Assembly: GCF_001045555.1 (NCBI RefSeq)
Contig: NZ_LFBU01000002.1
Coordinates: 372,001-436,000 of the forward strand
Length of the DNA: 64,000 nucleotides
Direction: 5' to 3'
Source of the DNA: Marinobacter subterrani
Lineage (GTDB): Bacteria > Pseudomonadota > Gammaproteobacteria > Pseudomonadales > Oleiphilaceae
Positions 54,183-61,913 of this stretch are shown in pieces. The first letter of the stretch is position 1. Every line of letters starts with the position of its first letter. The translations under genes were made by a program, and so were the position numbers. Under the pieces are notes generated by a model. It worked only from the letters and a program-made list of their open reading frames with translations. It was not told the DNA's origin and made no database searches.

Positions 54183-54731
54183 ATGAACTACCCGAAACTA
54201 TCGCCCTGGCCCTTCATCGACCCTGATTCGCCCCCCGCCGATTATCTGAAGATTGGTGAAAGCACGGATCAAGCACGGAGCAGCCATTCACCTCAGGTTT
54301 GGCACTTTTTTGTAACCCAGGGATACCTGATCATTTCGATTAAAGATTGGATTCAACTGGATGACTCCGAGCCTGGGGAATACGCTTTCAGCCAATACGA
54401 ATACCCTATCGCCGGAGCCCGCTGGTTCGTGAATACCGTGGAACGCTTTTTCCTTCCACCGGACCACCCCAATGCCGTGCCGCGAGGCAAACTCAACATG
54501 CGTGGTGAAGTGGATGGCGAAACCCTCGGGGTCACCCGGGGAGCTTGGTTCGGTGGTCAGTATATTCCTGGCTACTCCTTCGATAACTTGAACCGTATTG
54601 AGCATTCAACCGTTCTGCCAGAAGGGGCCTTTTGCCAGATGTTTAAAATGGGTGACCCCTGGCTGTTCGAGGATGGCTTGTTTGAGCTGTTCAAGGAAAT
54701 CGCGGACCGGCACGAACGGGGAGAGTTTTAG
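54183..54731 (+). CDS. Putative immunity protein, copy 1
   Basis: Small cytoplasmic protein of 182 residues with no signal peptide or membrane segment. It is rich in aromatic residues and begins MNYPKLSPWPFIDP. It starts one base after the toxin stop, the usual place of an immunity gene. Compared with the second copy, residues about 30-70 differ strongly, while about 72-125 and the C-terminus are almost identical. The family is unknown to me. The immunity role is inferred from position and from its divergence in step with the toxin tip. The upstream in-frame ATG at 54165 inside the toxin gene is less likely. Confidence 0.65.
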   Translation: MNYPKLSPWPFIDPDSPPADYLKIGESTDQARSSHSPQVWHFFVTQGYLIISIKDWIQLDDSEPGEYAFSQYEYPIAGARWFVNTVERFFLPPDHPNAVPRGKLNMRGEVDGETLGVTRGAWFGGQYIPGYSFDNLNRIEHSTVLPEGAFCQMFKMGDPWLFEDGLFELFKEIADRHERGEF

Positions 54732-54926
54732 TTAGGATCAGGGTCTTCATGAGATTCGGGAATCGGCTCCTTGGGTGTGGTTATGGGAAGGTCAGTCTGC
54801 TGGCCTGATGTCTGTATAAAGCTGCGCGGTGAGCTCACGCTGAACCTGCAACCGGTCGGTAATGCCCTGGACCACTTCCATACGGGCCACCGCTCCGGCC
54901 GCAGAGGACCGGGCCCTGGTTGGCAG
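54728..54926 (-). pseudogene. Coding-like remnant beside pcaD fragment, copy 1
   Basis: The 206-base spacer between the partner gene and the pcaD fragment. On the minus strand one frame reads MEVVQGITDRLQVQRELTAQ and stops, and a shifted frame continues with TDLPITTPKEPISE to a stop that overlaps the partner gene's end. Together these look like the tail of a lost gene with one frameshift. I do not recognise the product. The same spacer follows copy 2, with two base differences seen by eye. Confidence 0.3.
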
Positions 54927-54937
54927 TTAGTGGGTGC

Positions 54938-55543
54938 TCAGGTGAGGGTATCAAGCAGTATCTGGCTGAACCTGTCCGGGCATTCCACCGAAGGCACGTG
55001 GCCGACGTGTTCCAGAATCACTGGATCAGAGGCGCTACTGCATTGCGCCAGTGCCTTGAGCGTTTCCGGTGGTGTGGCAACGTCATCCGAGCCACCAACC
55101 AACTGGAGCGGTACGCGGTGCTCTCCGAGCTTCTCACGGAAGTCGACACGCCCCAACAGCTCGCACAGCAGGGCATAACTGCGGTCGTCACCGCGACCCA
55201 TGATCACGCGCCAGCCCTCTACCAGGGCCGGCTGCTGTTCACAGGCCGCGGGGCCAAACCAGCGTGGCACGATATCCACTGCCATGACGGACAGGCCAAG
55301 CTCCAGTACATTGGCCGAGCGTGTGTTCCAGGCATCGGCGGTGCCGATCACTGCACCGGTGTTGGTGAGTGTCGCCGAGAGCAGGCTGTCTGCATGCTGG
55401 CTGACCAGTTGCTGACCGATCACGCCACCAATGGAGGTGCCGACAAAGTGAAAGCGCTCTGCACCGGCGGCTGCCGCGAGCGCCAGGGCTTCCCGTGCCA
55501 GGTCTTCCGGGGTGATGCGGTCGCTGTCTTCCGGCCAGGCGGC
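54938..55543 (-). pseudogene. pcaD: Truncated pcaD copy
   Basis: C-terminal part (about residues 62-262) of 3-oxoadipate enol-lactonase, identical in translation to the intact gene at 58112. It keeps the nucleophile Ser in VGTSIGGVIG and the His in EHVGHVP. It lacks the first 61 residues, including the HPLG oxyanion stretch and the first strands of the alpha/beta-hydrolase sheet, so it should not fold or work. It was created by the tandem duplication, and its 5' end runs straight into the orphan toxin module. Confidence 0.92.
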
Positions 55544-57358
55544 GTGCCTCAAACCAGTCCAAAGCAGGGAGCCAGAGTGTTGGACTTACACTACCGATGG
55601 CCGGATGGCACTGGCGTGGCGGGTGCTCCCTATAGCGTTGAGGGGCTCAGCAGCTACAAGTCCGGTAACCTGGATAATGAGGGAAAGGCACGGGTGACTG
55701 GCTTGAGTGACCCGGTGGTCGATGTCCGGTTCGGAGAGCCGGCCCGGGCCGGTGAGCTCGATATTTTGCGACGTCAGCTCCAGGCGGGTCTCGACGCCAT
55801 CCTCACCCGCGAGCGCAGGGAGGCGGAACGCCTTGGCGCGTCTACAGACAGCTTGCCATTAACCATCAAGGCCGGTGTCCATTTCGCCCACGGCTTCCTG
55901 GGATTGTGGGACAGCGCCGTGGGCCTGATTGCCAACAACCTTGCCATTACCAACCTTACTCACCTGGGGTATTACAATCGCGCACTCCAGTCCGCCTGGG
56001 CCGCGACCCGGGACAGTTCCGACCAGGCCTGGCTGGACGCCTTCAAGAAGAATTTCGACGAAACCAACAAGCGGGCACTGGTGGAAGCACTGGGGTTCGA
56101 CCCGGGTGCCATCACCCGGGAACAGCTTGCCGACGCCTACGAGGCTACCAACCTGATACTGGCTGACCACGAATCCCGCAAGATGCTGGGCCAGTTCGCC
56201 GTGGATTTCGCCCAGGCCCAGGACAGTACTGAAATCAGCTATTTCGCCGGAGGGCTGGTGTTTGAGACTGTTCTGGCGATCATGCTGGCGAGTACCGCCG
56301 GGGCAGGGGTAGCGTCGGCGGCCCCGCGCTACCTGCGCAAACTGGCTCCACTTGGAGAAACCCTGCGCAATCTGGCCGCACGGTTAAGGATCACCTACCA
56401 GACCCGCTACCACTACAACGTGGATACTGGCGGCCTGTGTGAAAGCACCTGCCGGACAAAACCCGAGGGAGCGGATCTCAAACCCCGGGACCTCAGCTCC
56501 CGCCGCCTGCACATCAGCAGTATTGAAGAGGCCGTGGCCGCATTGGCGGCATCCCGAAGACGGATCATCGCCCGGGGTGGCTTTACCCCCAAATACACCC
56601 AGGAGGAATTGGCGTACCTGGCCAACCAGGGGCTGGACAAGGATCGTTTCATTGTCCGTCTGGTGGAGGAACGCCATGTGGATGGTCACAACCAGCCCGC
56701 GGGTGCCATGGCCGGCACCCTGGGGCGAGCCGACCCCGCCGGTGAGGTACGGTTCTGGTCCACCACCCTGGACCAGGTCGAGCCCTCCGACACCTGCCCC
56801 CGGCTCATCGCGCAGCAGTTGGGGGTGGAGTACAACCCGGAGGCTACGTACAAGCTGGCGATCATTGACAAGGATAAGGCCGTTGAAATGGCCGATGCCG
56901 AAACCCTCATTCCAACGTTCGATAATCTCAAGGCCCATGTGCGGCACAATGTGGCTGGCTACGCCGACAGGGATGAATTGCTGGACGAAGTGATGACTCC
57001 TGAATATCAGGCGAAGTATGAAAAGCTGGTTGATGGGATGGGCGATGTCGAGTGGGAGGATTCCGATATGCGAAAAGACTATCTAATAGAAAAGGGGCTG
57101 AATGAGCAGGAGATTGATATTTTTGAAGTTCGTTTTGACGTCCAGAAAGATACCGGCGCCAATCAGCATTTCATGGGGAATGGCCTGGCCAAGCACACAG
57201 CGTTATCTCAGGATGGGAAGGTTGTCCATGGCGCCTTGGAGACTTATACGTTGGAGAGGAGTCCACAAACCTTCCATACCATGACCAATGGCGGTAAAGG
57301 TGGGCCGGAGGCCTATGTAGAGTTAGTCAAGCTTACCCCTATTGAGTTTGGAGAGTGA
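55544..57358 (+). CDS. Orphan toxin module (N-terminally truncated second copy)
   Basis: Second copy of the toxin, codons 138-741 (604 codons), lacking the N-terminal 137. The body is nearly identical to copy 1; the tip (last ~103 residues) has only 68 identical positions, and only 17 of the first 40. No ribosome site precedes it; the junction leaves a GTG at the first codon and the frame stays open upstream through antisense pcaD, so low-level expression is possible. Such orphan modules serve in other polymorphic-toxin loci as silent cassettes that recombine with the full-length gene. All catalytic-looking residues of copy 1 are kept. Confidence 0.75.
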   Translation: MPQTSPKQGARVLDLHYRWPDGTGVAGAPYSVEGLSSYKSGNLDNEGKARVTGLSDPVVDVRFGEPARAGELDILRRQLQAGLDAILTRERREAERLGASTDSLPLTIKAGVHFAHGFLGLWDSAVGLIANNLAITNLTHLGYYNRALQSAWAATRDSSDQAWLDAFKKNFDETNKRALVEALGFDPGAITREQLADAYEATNLILADHESRKMLGQFAVDFAQAQDSTEISYFAGGLVFETVLAIMLASTAGAGVASAAPRYLRKLAPLGETLRNLAARLRITYQTRYHYNVDTGGLCESTCRTKPEGADLKPRDLSSRRLHISSIEEAVAALAASRRRIIARGGFTPKYTQEELAYLANQGLDKDRFIVRLVEERHVDGHNQPAGAMAGTLGRADPAGEVRFWSTTLDQVEPSDTCPRLIAQQLGVEYNPEATYKLAIIDKDKAVEMADAETLIPTFDNLKAHVRHNVAGYADRDELLDEVMTPEYQAKYEKLVDGMGDVEWEDSDMRKDYLIEKGLNEQEIDIFEVRFDVQKDTGANQHFMGNGLAKHTALSQDGKVVHGALETYTLERSPQTFHTMTNGGKGGPEAYVELVKLTPIEFGE

Positions 57359-57359
57359 C

Positions 57360-57905
57360 ATGAACTACCCGAAACTATCTCCCTGGCCCTTCATTGATCC
57401 CGAAAGTCCGGCCGAAGGTTACCTGAAGATTGGGGAAAGTACGGACAGGGCTAGAAGTAAGACTTCAAAGAAAGTCTGGAACTTTTTTGTTCATGATGGC
57501 CATCTAGTTGCAAATAAAAAGATTCAGTTACCCGACCGAGACGATCAGACTGGCCGTAGCGCCATCACCCAGTACGAGTATCCTATTGGTGGAGTCCGCT
57601 GGTTCGTGGATACCGTGGAACGTTTTTTTCTCCCGCCGGATCATCCTAATGCCGTGCCGCGAGGCAAGCTCAATATGCGTGGTGAAGTTGATGGCGAAAC
57701 CCTCGGCGTCACCCGGGGGGCCTGGTTCGGTGGGGATTATGTTCCCGGTTATTCCTTCGATAACCTGAACCGCTATGAACACAGCACTCTCTTGACCCGG
57801 AGCCGTTGCCAGATGTTTGAAATGGGTGACCCCTGGCTGTTCGAGGATGGCCTGTTTGAGCTGTTCAAGGAAATCGCGGACCGGCACGAACGGGGAGAGT
57901 TTTAG
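57360..57905 (+). CDS. Putative immunity protein, copy 2
   Basis: Protein of 181 residues, one base after the orphan toxin stop. It shares MNYPKLSPWPFIDP and the long conserved core WFVDTVERFFLPPDHPNAVP with copy 1, but residues about 28-71 are largely different (for example KNKKIQL-like Lys-rich wording against a Trp/Ile-rich stretch in copy 1). Keeping an intact frame although the neighbouring toxin is truncated suggests that it still gives protection, for instance against sister strains carrying this tip. Immunity is inferred, not shown. Confidence 0.63.
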   Translation: MNYPKLSPWPFIDPESPAEGYLKIGESTDRARSKTSKKVWNFFVHDGHLVANKKIQLPDRDDQTGRSAITQYEYPIGGVRWFVDTVERFFLPPDHPNAVPRGKLNMRGEVDGETLGVTRGAWFGGDYVPGYSFDNLNRYEHSTLLTRSRCQMFEMGDPWLFEDGLFELFKEIADRHERGEF

Positions 57906-58100
57906 TTAGGATCAGGGTCTTCATGAGATTCGGAAATCGGCTCCTTGGGTGTGGTTATGGGAAGGTCAGTCTGCTGGCCTGATGTCTGTATAAAGCTGCG
58001 CGGTGAGCTCACGCTGAACCTGCAACCGGTCGGTAATGCCCTGGACCACTTCCATACGGGCCACCGCTCTGGCCGCAGAGGACCGGGCCCTGGTTGGCAG
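57902..58100 (-). pseudogene. Coding-like remnant downstream of pcaD, copy 2
   Basis: Same spacer as at 54728, here downstream of the intact pcaD. A 44-codon frame stops at 57966 and a second frame carries on to a stop at 57902. The pattern suggests the degraded 3' end of a gene that once followed pcaD, broken when the toxin locus arrived. Not recognised as pcaC. It could also be chance open frames in GC-rich DNA. Confidence 0.3.
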
Positions 58101-58111
58101 TTAGTGGGTGC

Positions 58112-58900
58112 TCAGGTGAGGGTATCAAGCAGTATCTGGCTGAACCTGTCCGGGCATTCCACCGAAGGCACGTGGCCGACGTGTTCCAGAATCACTGGAT
58201 CAGAGGCGCTACTGCATTGCGCCAGTGCCTTGAGCGTTTCCGGTGGTGTGGCAACGTCATCCGAGCCACCAACCAACTGGAGCGGTACGCGGTGCTCTCC
58301 GAGCTTCTCACGGAAGTCGACACGCCCCAACAGCTCGCACAGCAGGGCATAACTGCGGTCGTCACCGCGACCCATGATCACGCGCCAGCCCTCTACCAGG
58401 GCCGGCTGCTGTTCACAGGCCGCGGGGCCAAACCAGCGTGGCACGATATCCACTGCCATGACGGACAGGCCAAGCTCCAGTACATTGGCCGAGCGTGTGT
58501 TCCAGGCATCGGCGGTGCCGATCACTGCACCGGTGTTGGTGAGTGTCGCCGAGAGCAGGCTGTCTGCATGCTGGCTGACCAGTTGCTGACCGATCACGCC
58601 ACCAATGGAGGTGCCGACAAAGTGAAAGCGCTCTGCACCGGCGGCTGCCGCGAGCGCCAGGGCTTCCCGTGCCAGGTCTTCCGGGGTGATGCGGTCGCTG
58701 TCTTCCGGCCAGGCGGCGCTGGCGCCGTGCCCTGGCAGGTCCCAGGTCAGCACCCGAAACTTACCCAGCAACGCCGGCAGCATGTCGTCCCACACGCCCT
58801 GGGTCATGCCCAGGGGGTGGGCGAGCATCAGCAGCGGTTTTGCGCTGTCACCCAGCAGGCGGTAGCAAACCGCTCGGCCGTTGTGCTTGAGAAATGCCAT
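58112..58900 (-). CDS. pcaD: 3-oxoadipate enol-lactonase
   Basis: Hydrolyses beta-ketoadipate enol-lactone to beta-ketoadipate. Alpha/beta hydrolase of 262 residues, the normal length. The oxyanion stretch is AHPLGMTQ (about 27-34), the nucleophile Ser98 lies in VGTSIGG, the acid is in GGSDDVATP and the His in HVGHVP. It lies 12 bases after pcaF and ends the pcaIJFD run. No pcaC or pcaB follows; the toxin locus begins instead. The right boundary of the duplication lies within this gene, but the gene itself is intact. Confidence 0.95.
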   Translation of the reverse strand: MAFLKHNGRAVCYRLLGDSAKPLLMLAHPLGMTQGVWDDMLPALLGKFRVLTWDLPGHGASAAWPEDSDRITPEDLAREALALAAAAGAERFHFVGTSIGGVIGQQLVSQHADSLLSATLTNTGAVIGTADAWNTRSANVLELGLSVMAVDIVPRWFGPAACEQQPALVEGWRVIMGRGDDRSYALLCELLGRVDFREKLGEHRVPLQLVGGSDDVATPPETLKALAQCSSASDPVILEHVGHVPSVECPDRFSQILLDTLT

Positions 58901-58912
58901 GTTCGCTCCTGA

Positions 58913-60115
58913 TCAGACCCGTTCGATGAGTGTCGCGATACCCTGGCCGACGCCCACGCACATGGTGCACAGGGCGTAGCGACCACCGGTGCGCTGCAGC
59001 TGGTGGGCGGCGGTCATCAGCAGGCGAGCGCCGGACATGCCCAGCGGGTGGCCCAGGGCGATGGCGCCGCCATTGGGGTTCACGCGCTTGTCGTCGTCGG
59101 CGATGCCGAGCTCACGCAGAACTGCCAGGCCCTGGGCGGCGAAGGCTTCGTTCAGTTCGACGACATCAAGGTCGTCTATTCCGATGCCCTGTTTTTCAAG
59201 CAACTTGCGAACGGCAGGGACTGGGCCAATACCCATGATGCGTGGTTCCACACCGGCCGTGGCCATGCCCAGGATGCGAGCCATGGGCTTTAGTCCGTGG
59301 GTTTTGACGGCGGCTTCACTGGCAACCAGCATCGCTGCAGCGCCGTCGTTCACGCCGGAGGCATTGCCCGCGGTCACGCTGCCGTTTTCGCGGAAGGGCG
59401 TGGGCAGGGAGGCGAGCTTCTCCAGGGTACTCTCGCGGGGATGCTCGTCGGTGTCGAACACCAGCGGCTCCTGCTTGCGGCGCGGAATGGACACCGGCAC
59501 GATTTCCTCGGCGAAACGTCCTTCCTTCTGGGCCCGGGCGGTCTTTTCCTGGGAGCGGAAGGCAAACAGGTCCTGATCCTCCCGCGACACCTTGTATTGC
59601 TCGGCCACGTTCTCTGCCGTTTCCGGCATGGAATCGATGCCGTACTGTTTCTTCATCAGCGGGTTCACGAAACGCCAGCCGATGGTGGTGTCTTCAATCT
59701 TCTGGCCACGGGAAAAGGCGCTGTCGGCCTTGCCCATCACGTACGGCGCACGGGACATGGACTCGACACCACCGGCCAGAATCAGGTCCATCTCGCCGGC
59801 ACGAATGGCGCGGAACGCGGTGCCCACGGCATCCATCCCGGAACCGCAAAGCCGGTTGAGGGTGGTACCGGGAACAGAGGTGGGCAGGCCGGCCAGCAAG
59901 GCAGACATCCGTGCGATGTTGCGGTTGTCTTCACCGGCCTGGTTGGCGCTGCCCATCATCACTTCGTCAATGGCGGCCGGGTCCAGCTCAGGGGCTTGCG
60001 CCAGTACCGCCTTGAAAATGTGAGCGGCGAGATCGTCCGGGCGAACGCTGGCCAGGGTACCGCCAAAGCGGCCAATGGCTGAACGGCGGGGGTGGCAGAG
60101 ATAGACGTCAGTCAT
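58913..60115 (-). CDS. pcaF: 3-oxoadipyl-CoA thiolase
   Basis: Cleaves 3-oxoadipyl-CoA to succinyl-CoA and acetyl-CoA, the last step of the beta-ketoadipate pathway. Thiolase of 400 residues. The acyl-accepting Cys90 lies in LNRLCGSGMD, the His in GHPLGMSGARL and the second Cys in ALCTMCVGVGQG near the C-terminus. I used the ATG at 60115, where family homology begins (MTDVYLCHPRRSAIGRFGG). It sits between pcaJ and pcaD in one transcription unit. Confidence 0.95.
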   Translation of the reverse strand: MTDVYLCHPRRSAIGRFGGTLASVRPDDLAAHIFKAVLAQAPELDPAAIDEVMMGSANQAGEDNRNIARMSALLAGLPTSVPGTTLNRLCGSGMDAVGTAFRAIRAGEMDLILAGGVESMSRAPYVMGKADSAFSRGQKIEDTTIGWRFVNPLMKKQYGIDSMPETAENVAEQYKVSREDQDLFAFRSQEKTARAQKEGRFAEEIVPVSIPRRKQEPLVFDTDEHPRESTLEKLASLPTPFRENGSVTAGNASGVNDGAAAMLVASEAAVKTHGLKPMARILGMATAGVEPRIMGIGPVPAVRKLLEKQGIGIDDLDVVELNEAFAAQGLAVLRELGIADDDKRVNPNGGAIALGHPLGMSGARLLMTAAHQLQRTGGRYALCTMCVGVGQGIATLIERV

Positions 60116-60123
60116 GATGTTCC

Positions 60124-60900
60124 TCACTGTTGGCCGGCATGGTGTTTGTTGGTGCGTGCTTTCAGATCACGCAGGACTTCCAGTTCTTTGGCGCTTGGCT
60201 CCGGCGTGGTTTCCAGCGACTCGACAAACCGGATCTCCCAGCCAGTGGCTTCGATAACGTCTTCCCGGGTCACGTTCGGGTGCAGGGAGGTGACCACCAG
60301 TTCCTTGCTGTCCGGGTCCGGCTTCAGAATGCACAGGTCGGTAATCACCACGGTGGGGCCACGACCAATGTTGGGTACATTATCCCGTGCCTTGCCGTCG
60401 CGTCCAAAGCCAACCGTGGTGACGAAGTCCACATCCTTCACAAAGGTGCGCTTGGAGTGTTTTACGGTAATAAACACTTCCTTTGCGTTGGTGGCGATTT
60501 CCGGTGCGCCGCCACCGCCCGGCAGGCGAACCTTGGGCTCACGGTAATCACCGATCAGCGTGGTGTTCAGGTTGGCGTAGCGATCAATCTGGGCGGTACC
60601 CAGGAAGCCGACGCTGATGTGGCCACCCTGTAGCCAGTAGCGAAACATCTCCGGTACCGCCACGGTGGTCAGGGCGGATTCGCACAGTTCGCCATCACCG
60701 ATGGACAGCGGCAGCACGTCCGGTCTGGTCTGCAGGGTGCCGGATTCGTAGATCAGGGTCACCTCCGGCGCGTGGGTTAGTCGCGCCAGGTTGGCGGCCT
60801 CGCTGGGCAGGCCAATGCCGACGAAGCAGGTCATGTCGCTGGTCAGTGCGCGGGCGGCAGTAACGCTCATCATTTCCGAGGCGGTAAATTCAAGGCTCAT
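60124..60900 (-). CDS. pcaJ: 3-oxoadipate CoA-transferase subunit B
   Basis: Beta subunit of the succinyl-CoA:3-oxoadipate CoA-transferase, 258 residues. The catalytic Glu lies in LIYESGT (about residue 52), followed by GGHISVGFLGTAQID and LPGGGGAPEIA. The ATG overlaps the pcaI stop (TGATG), so translation is coupled. It works as a complex with PcaI to activate beta-ketoadipate before the thiolase step. Confidence 0.94.
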   Translation of the reverse strand: MSLEFTASEMMSVTAARALTSDMTCFVGIGLPSEAANLARLTHAPEVTLIYESGTLQTRPDVLPLSIGDGELCESALTTVAVPEMFRYWLQGGHISVGFLGTAQIDRYANLNTTLIGDYREPKVRLPGGGGAPEIATNAKEVFITVKHSKRTFVKDVDFVTTVGFGRDGKARDNVPNIGRGPTVVITDLCILKPDPDSKELVVTSLHPNVTREDVIEATGWEIRFVESLETTPEPSAKELEVLRDLKARTNKHHAGQQ

Positions 60901-61715
60901 CACGCAGCTCCTTTTTCGAATACGTTTTCTTTCAGCCAGGTCTGGAAGGTGTCCCGGTCACGGGCAATGCCGTCCCACTCTTTGTAGAAGGCGTTGTCAC
61001 GCTCGTAATAACCCAGGGCGTAGGAGGGGCTGGCGCCTTTCGGTGCTTCGGCGATGGCGGTGATAGCCCAGGACGGCAGTACGCAGGCGTTTACGGAGGC
61101 GCCCAGGTCGTCCACGATTTCCTCCACCGTCACGATGCTGCGTTTGGCAGCCAACACGACTTCCTTCTGAATCCCCACGATTCCTTCAATCAACACGTTA
61201 CCTTTGCGATCAGCTCGCTGGGCGTGAATCACCGACACATCCGGGCGCACGGACGGCACGGCGGCCAGACGCTCACCGGTGAACGGGCAGTCGATGAATT
61301 TGATCTGGTCGTTCACCTTCGGCAGGTCGCTGCCCACATAGCCGCGCAGAACCGCGAACGGCAGTCCGGCGGCACCCGCATCGTAGGCACAGGCCATAGC
61401 GGCGTGACTGTGTTCCAGGATTTCCAGCTTGTTGGGCCAGCCTTTCTCAACGGCATCCCGCAGCCGATGCAGGGAGCCCACGCCGGGGTTGCCGCCCCAG
61501 GAGAAGATCAGTTTTTTGGCACAGCCGGCGCCGATCATCTGGTCGTAGATCAGATCCGGGGTCATGCGGATCAGGGTCAGGTCACGCTTTTCCTGGCGGA
61601 TAATCTCGTGGCCTGCCGCGAACGGAATCAAGTGCGTGAAGCCTTCAATGCATACCGTGTCGCCGTTGTTGATATGGCGGTTCACGGCGTCCTGAAGGGA
61701 GAGGAATTCAGCCAT
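60900..61715 (-). CDS. pcaI: 3-oxoadipate CoA-transferase subunit A
   Basis: Alpha subunit of the CoA-transferase, 271 residues. GDTVCIEGFTHLIPFAAGHEIIRQ (about 18-41) is the start of the CoA-transferase fold, and FSWGGNPGVGSLHRLRDA near 72-88 is a family motif. First gene of the pcaIJFD operon. The promoter region contains two adjacent PcaR-like boxes and faces pcaR. Expression is expected to rise with beta-ketoadipate through PcaR. Confidence 0.94.
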   Translation of the reverse strand: MAEFLSLQDAVNRHINNGDTVCIEGFTHLIPFAAGHEIIRQEKRDLTLIRMTPDLIYDQMIGAGCAKKLIFSWGGNPGVGSLHRLRDAVEKGWPNKLEILEHSHAAMACAYDAGAAGLPFAVLRGYVGSDLPKVNDQIKFIDCPFTGERLAAVPSVRPDVSVIHAQRADRKGNVLIEGIVGIQKEVVLAAKRSIVTVEEIVDDLGASVNACVLPSWAITAIAEAPKGASPSYALGYYERDNAFYKEWDGIARDRDTFQTWLKENVFEKGAA

Positions 61716-61745
61716 TGCAGTGTCTCCATTGCAGTGATTTAAAAA

Positions 61746-61779
61746 GTTCGATATACGAACAGATGTTTAATATGCGAAC
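61746..61779. promoter_or_regulatory. Two tandem PcaR-like boxes before pcaI
   Basis: GTTCGATATACGAAC (61746-61760) and GTTTAATATGCGAAC (61765-61779) are 15-base inverted repeats spaced four bases apart. They resemble the known PcaR box GTTCGATAATCGCAC. They lie 31-64 bases upstream of pcaI, the position for an activator touching RNA polymerase. Confidence 0.75.
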
Positions 61780-61846
61780 ATGATGACTTGAAGGTTTTAT
61801 TGGCGTCAAGTACAAATTTTCACCAGTTTGCAAAAAAAGCACCGAT

Positions 61847-61861
61847 GTTCGGAGTGCGAAC
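61847..61861. promoter_or_regulatory. Third PcaR-like box before pcaR
   Basis: GTTCGGAGTGCGAAC shares the GTTCG and CGAAC arms with the two boxes before pcaI. It lies about 52 bases upstream of the pcaR ATG, where binding would block pcaR transcription, so autorepression is likely. Confidence 0.65.
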
Positions 61862-61913
61862 CAGCTGATACCATGCGTGGGTACTGATTTTTAGATGCCC
61901 TGAAGGAGCGGGA

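Larger units (their letters stand above)
52367..55543. repeat. Tandem duplication unit, copy 1 (3,177 bp)
   Basis: Unit runs from toxin codon 138, through the toxin body, tip and partner gene, into part of pcaD. Copy 2 follows directly. The junction joins pcaD sequence to toxin sequence with a shared CG, so only 1-2 bases of microhomology are seen and no insertion sequence is present. The two copies are nearly identical except for small patches near 53275-53350 and 53508-53572 and the block from about 53865 to 54410, with smaller differences to 54640. Confidence 0.93.
55544..58717. repeat. Tandem duplication unit, copy 2 (3,174 bp)
   Basis: Second unit, three bases shorter because its partner gene is one codon shorter. 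Its right end lies inside the intact pcaD gene, about 61 codons from the pcaD start. It is followed by unique sequence. About 1.5 kb of toxin body and 0.8 kb of spacer plus pcaD flank the divergent block on each side, long enough for efficient homologous exchange. Confidence 0.93.

Noticed and set aside
54920..55543. In-frame extension of the orphan toxin through the pcaD fragment
   Set aside because: This stretch reads antisense to pcaD codons and is an accident of the duplication junction, not a real N-terminal domain.
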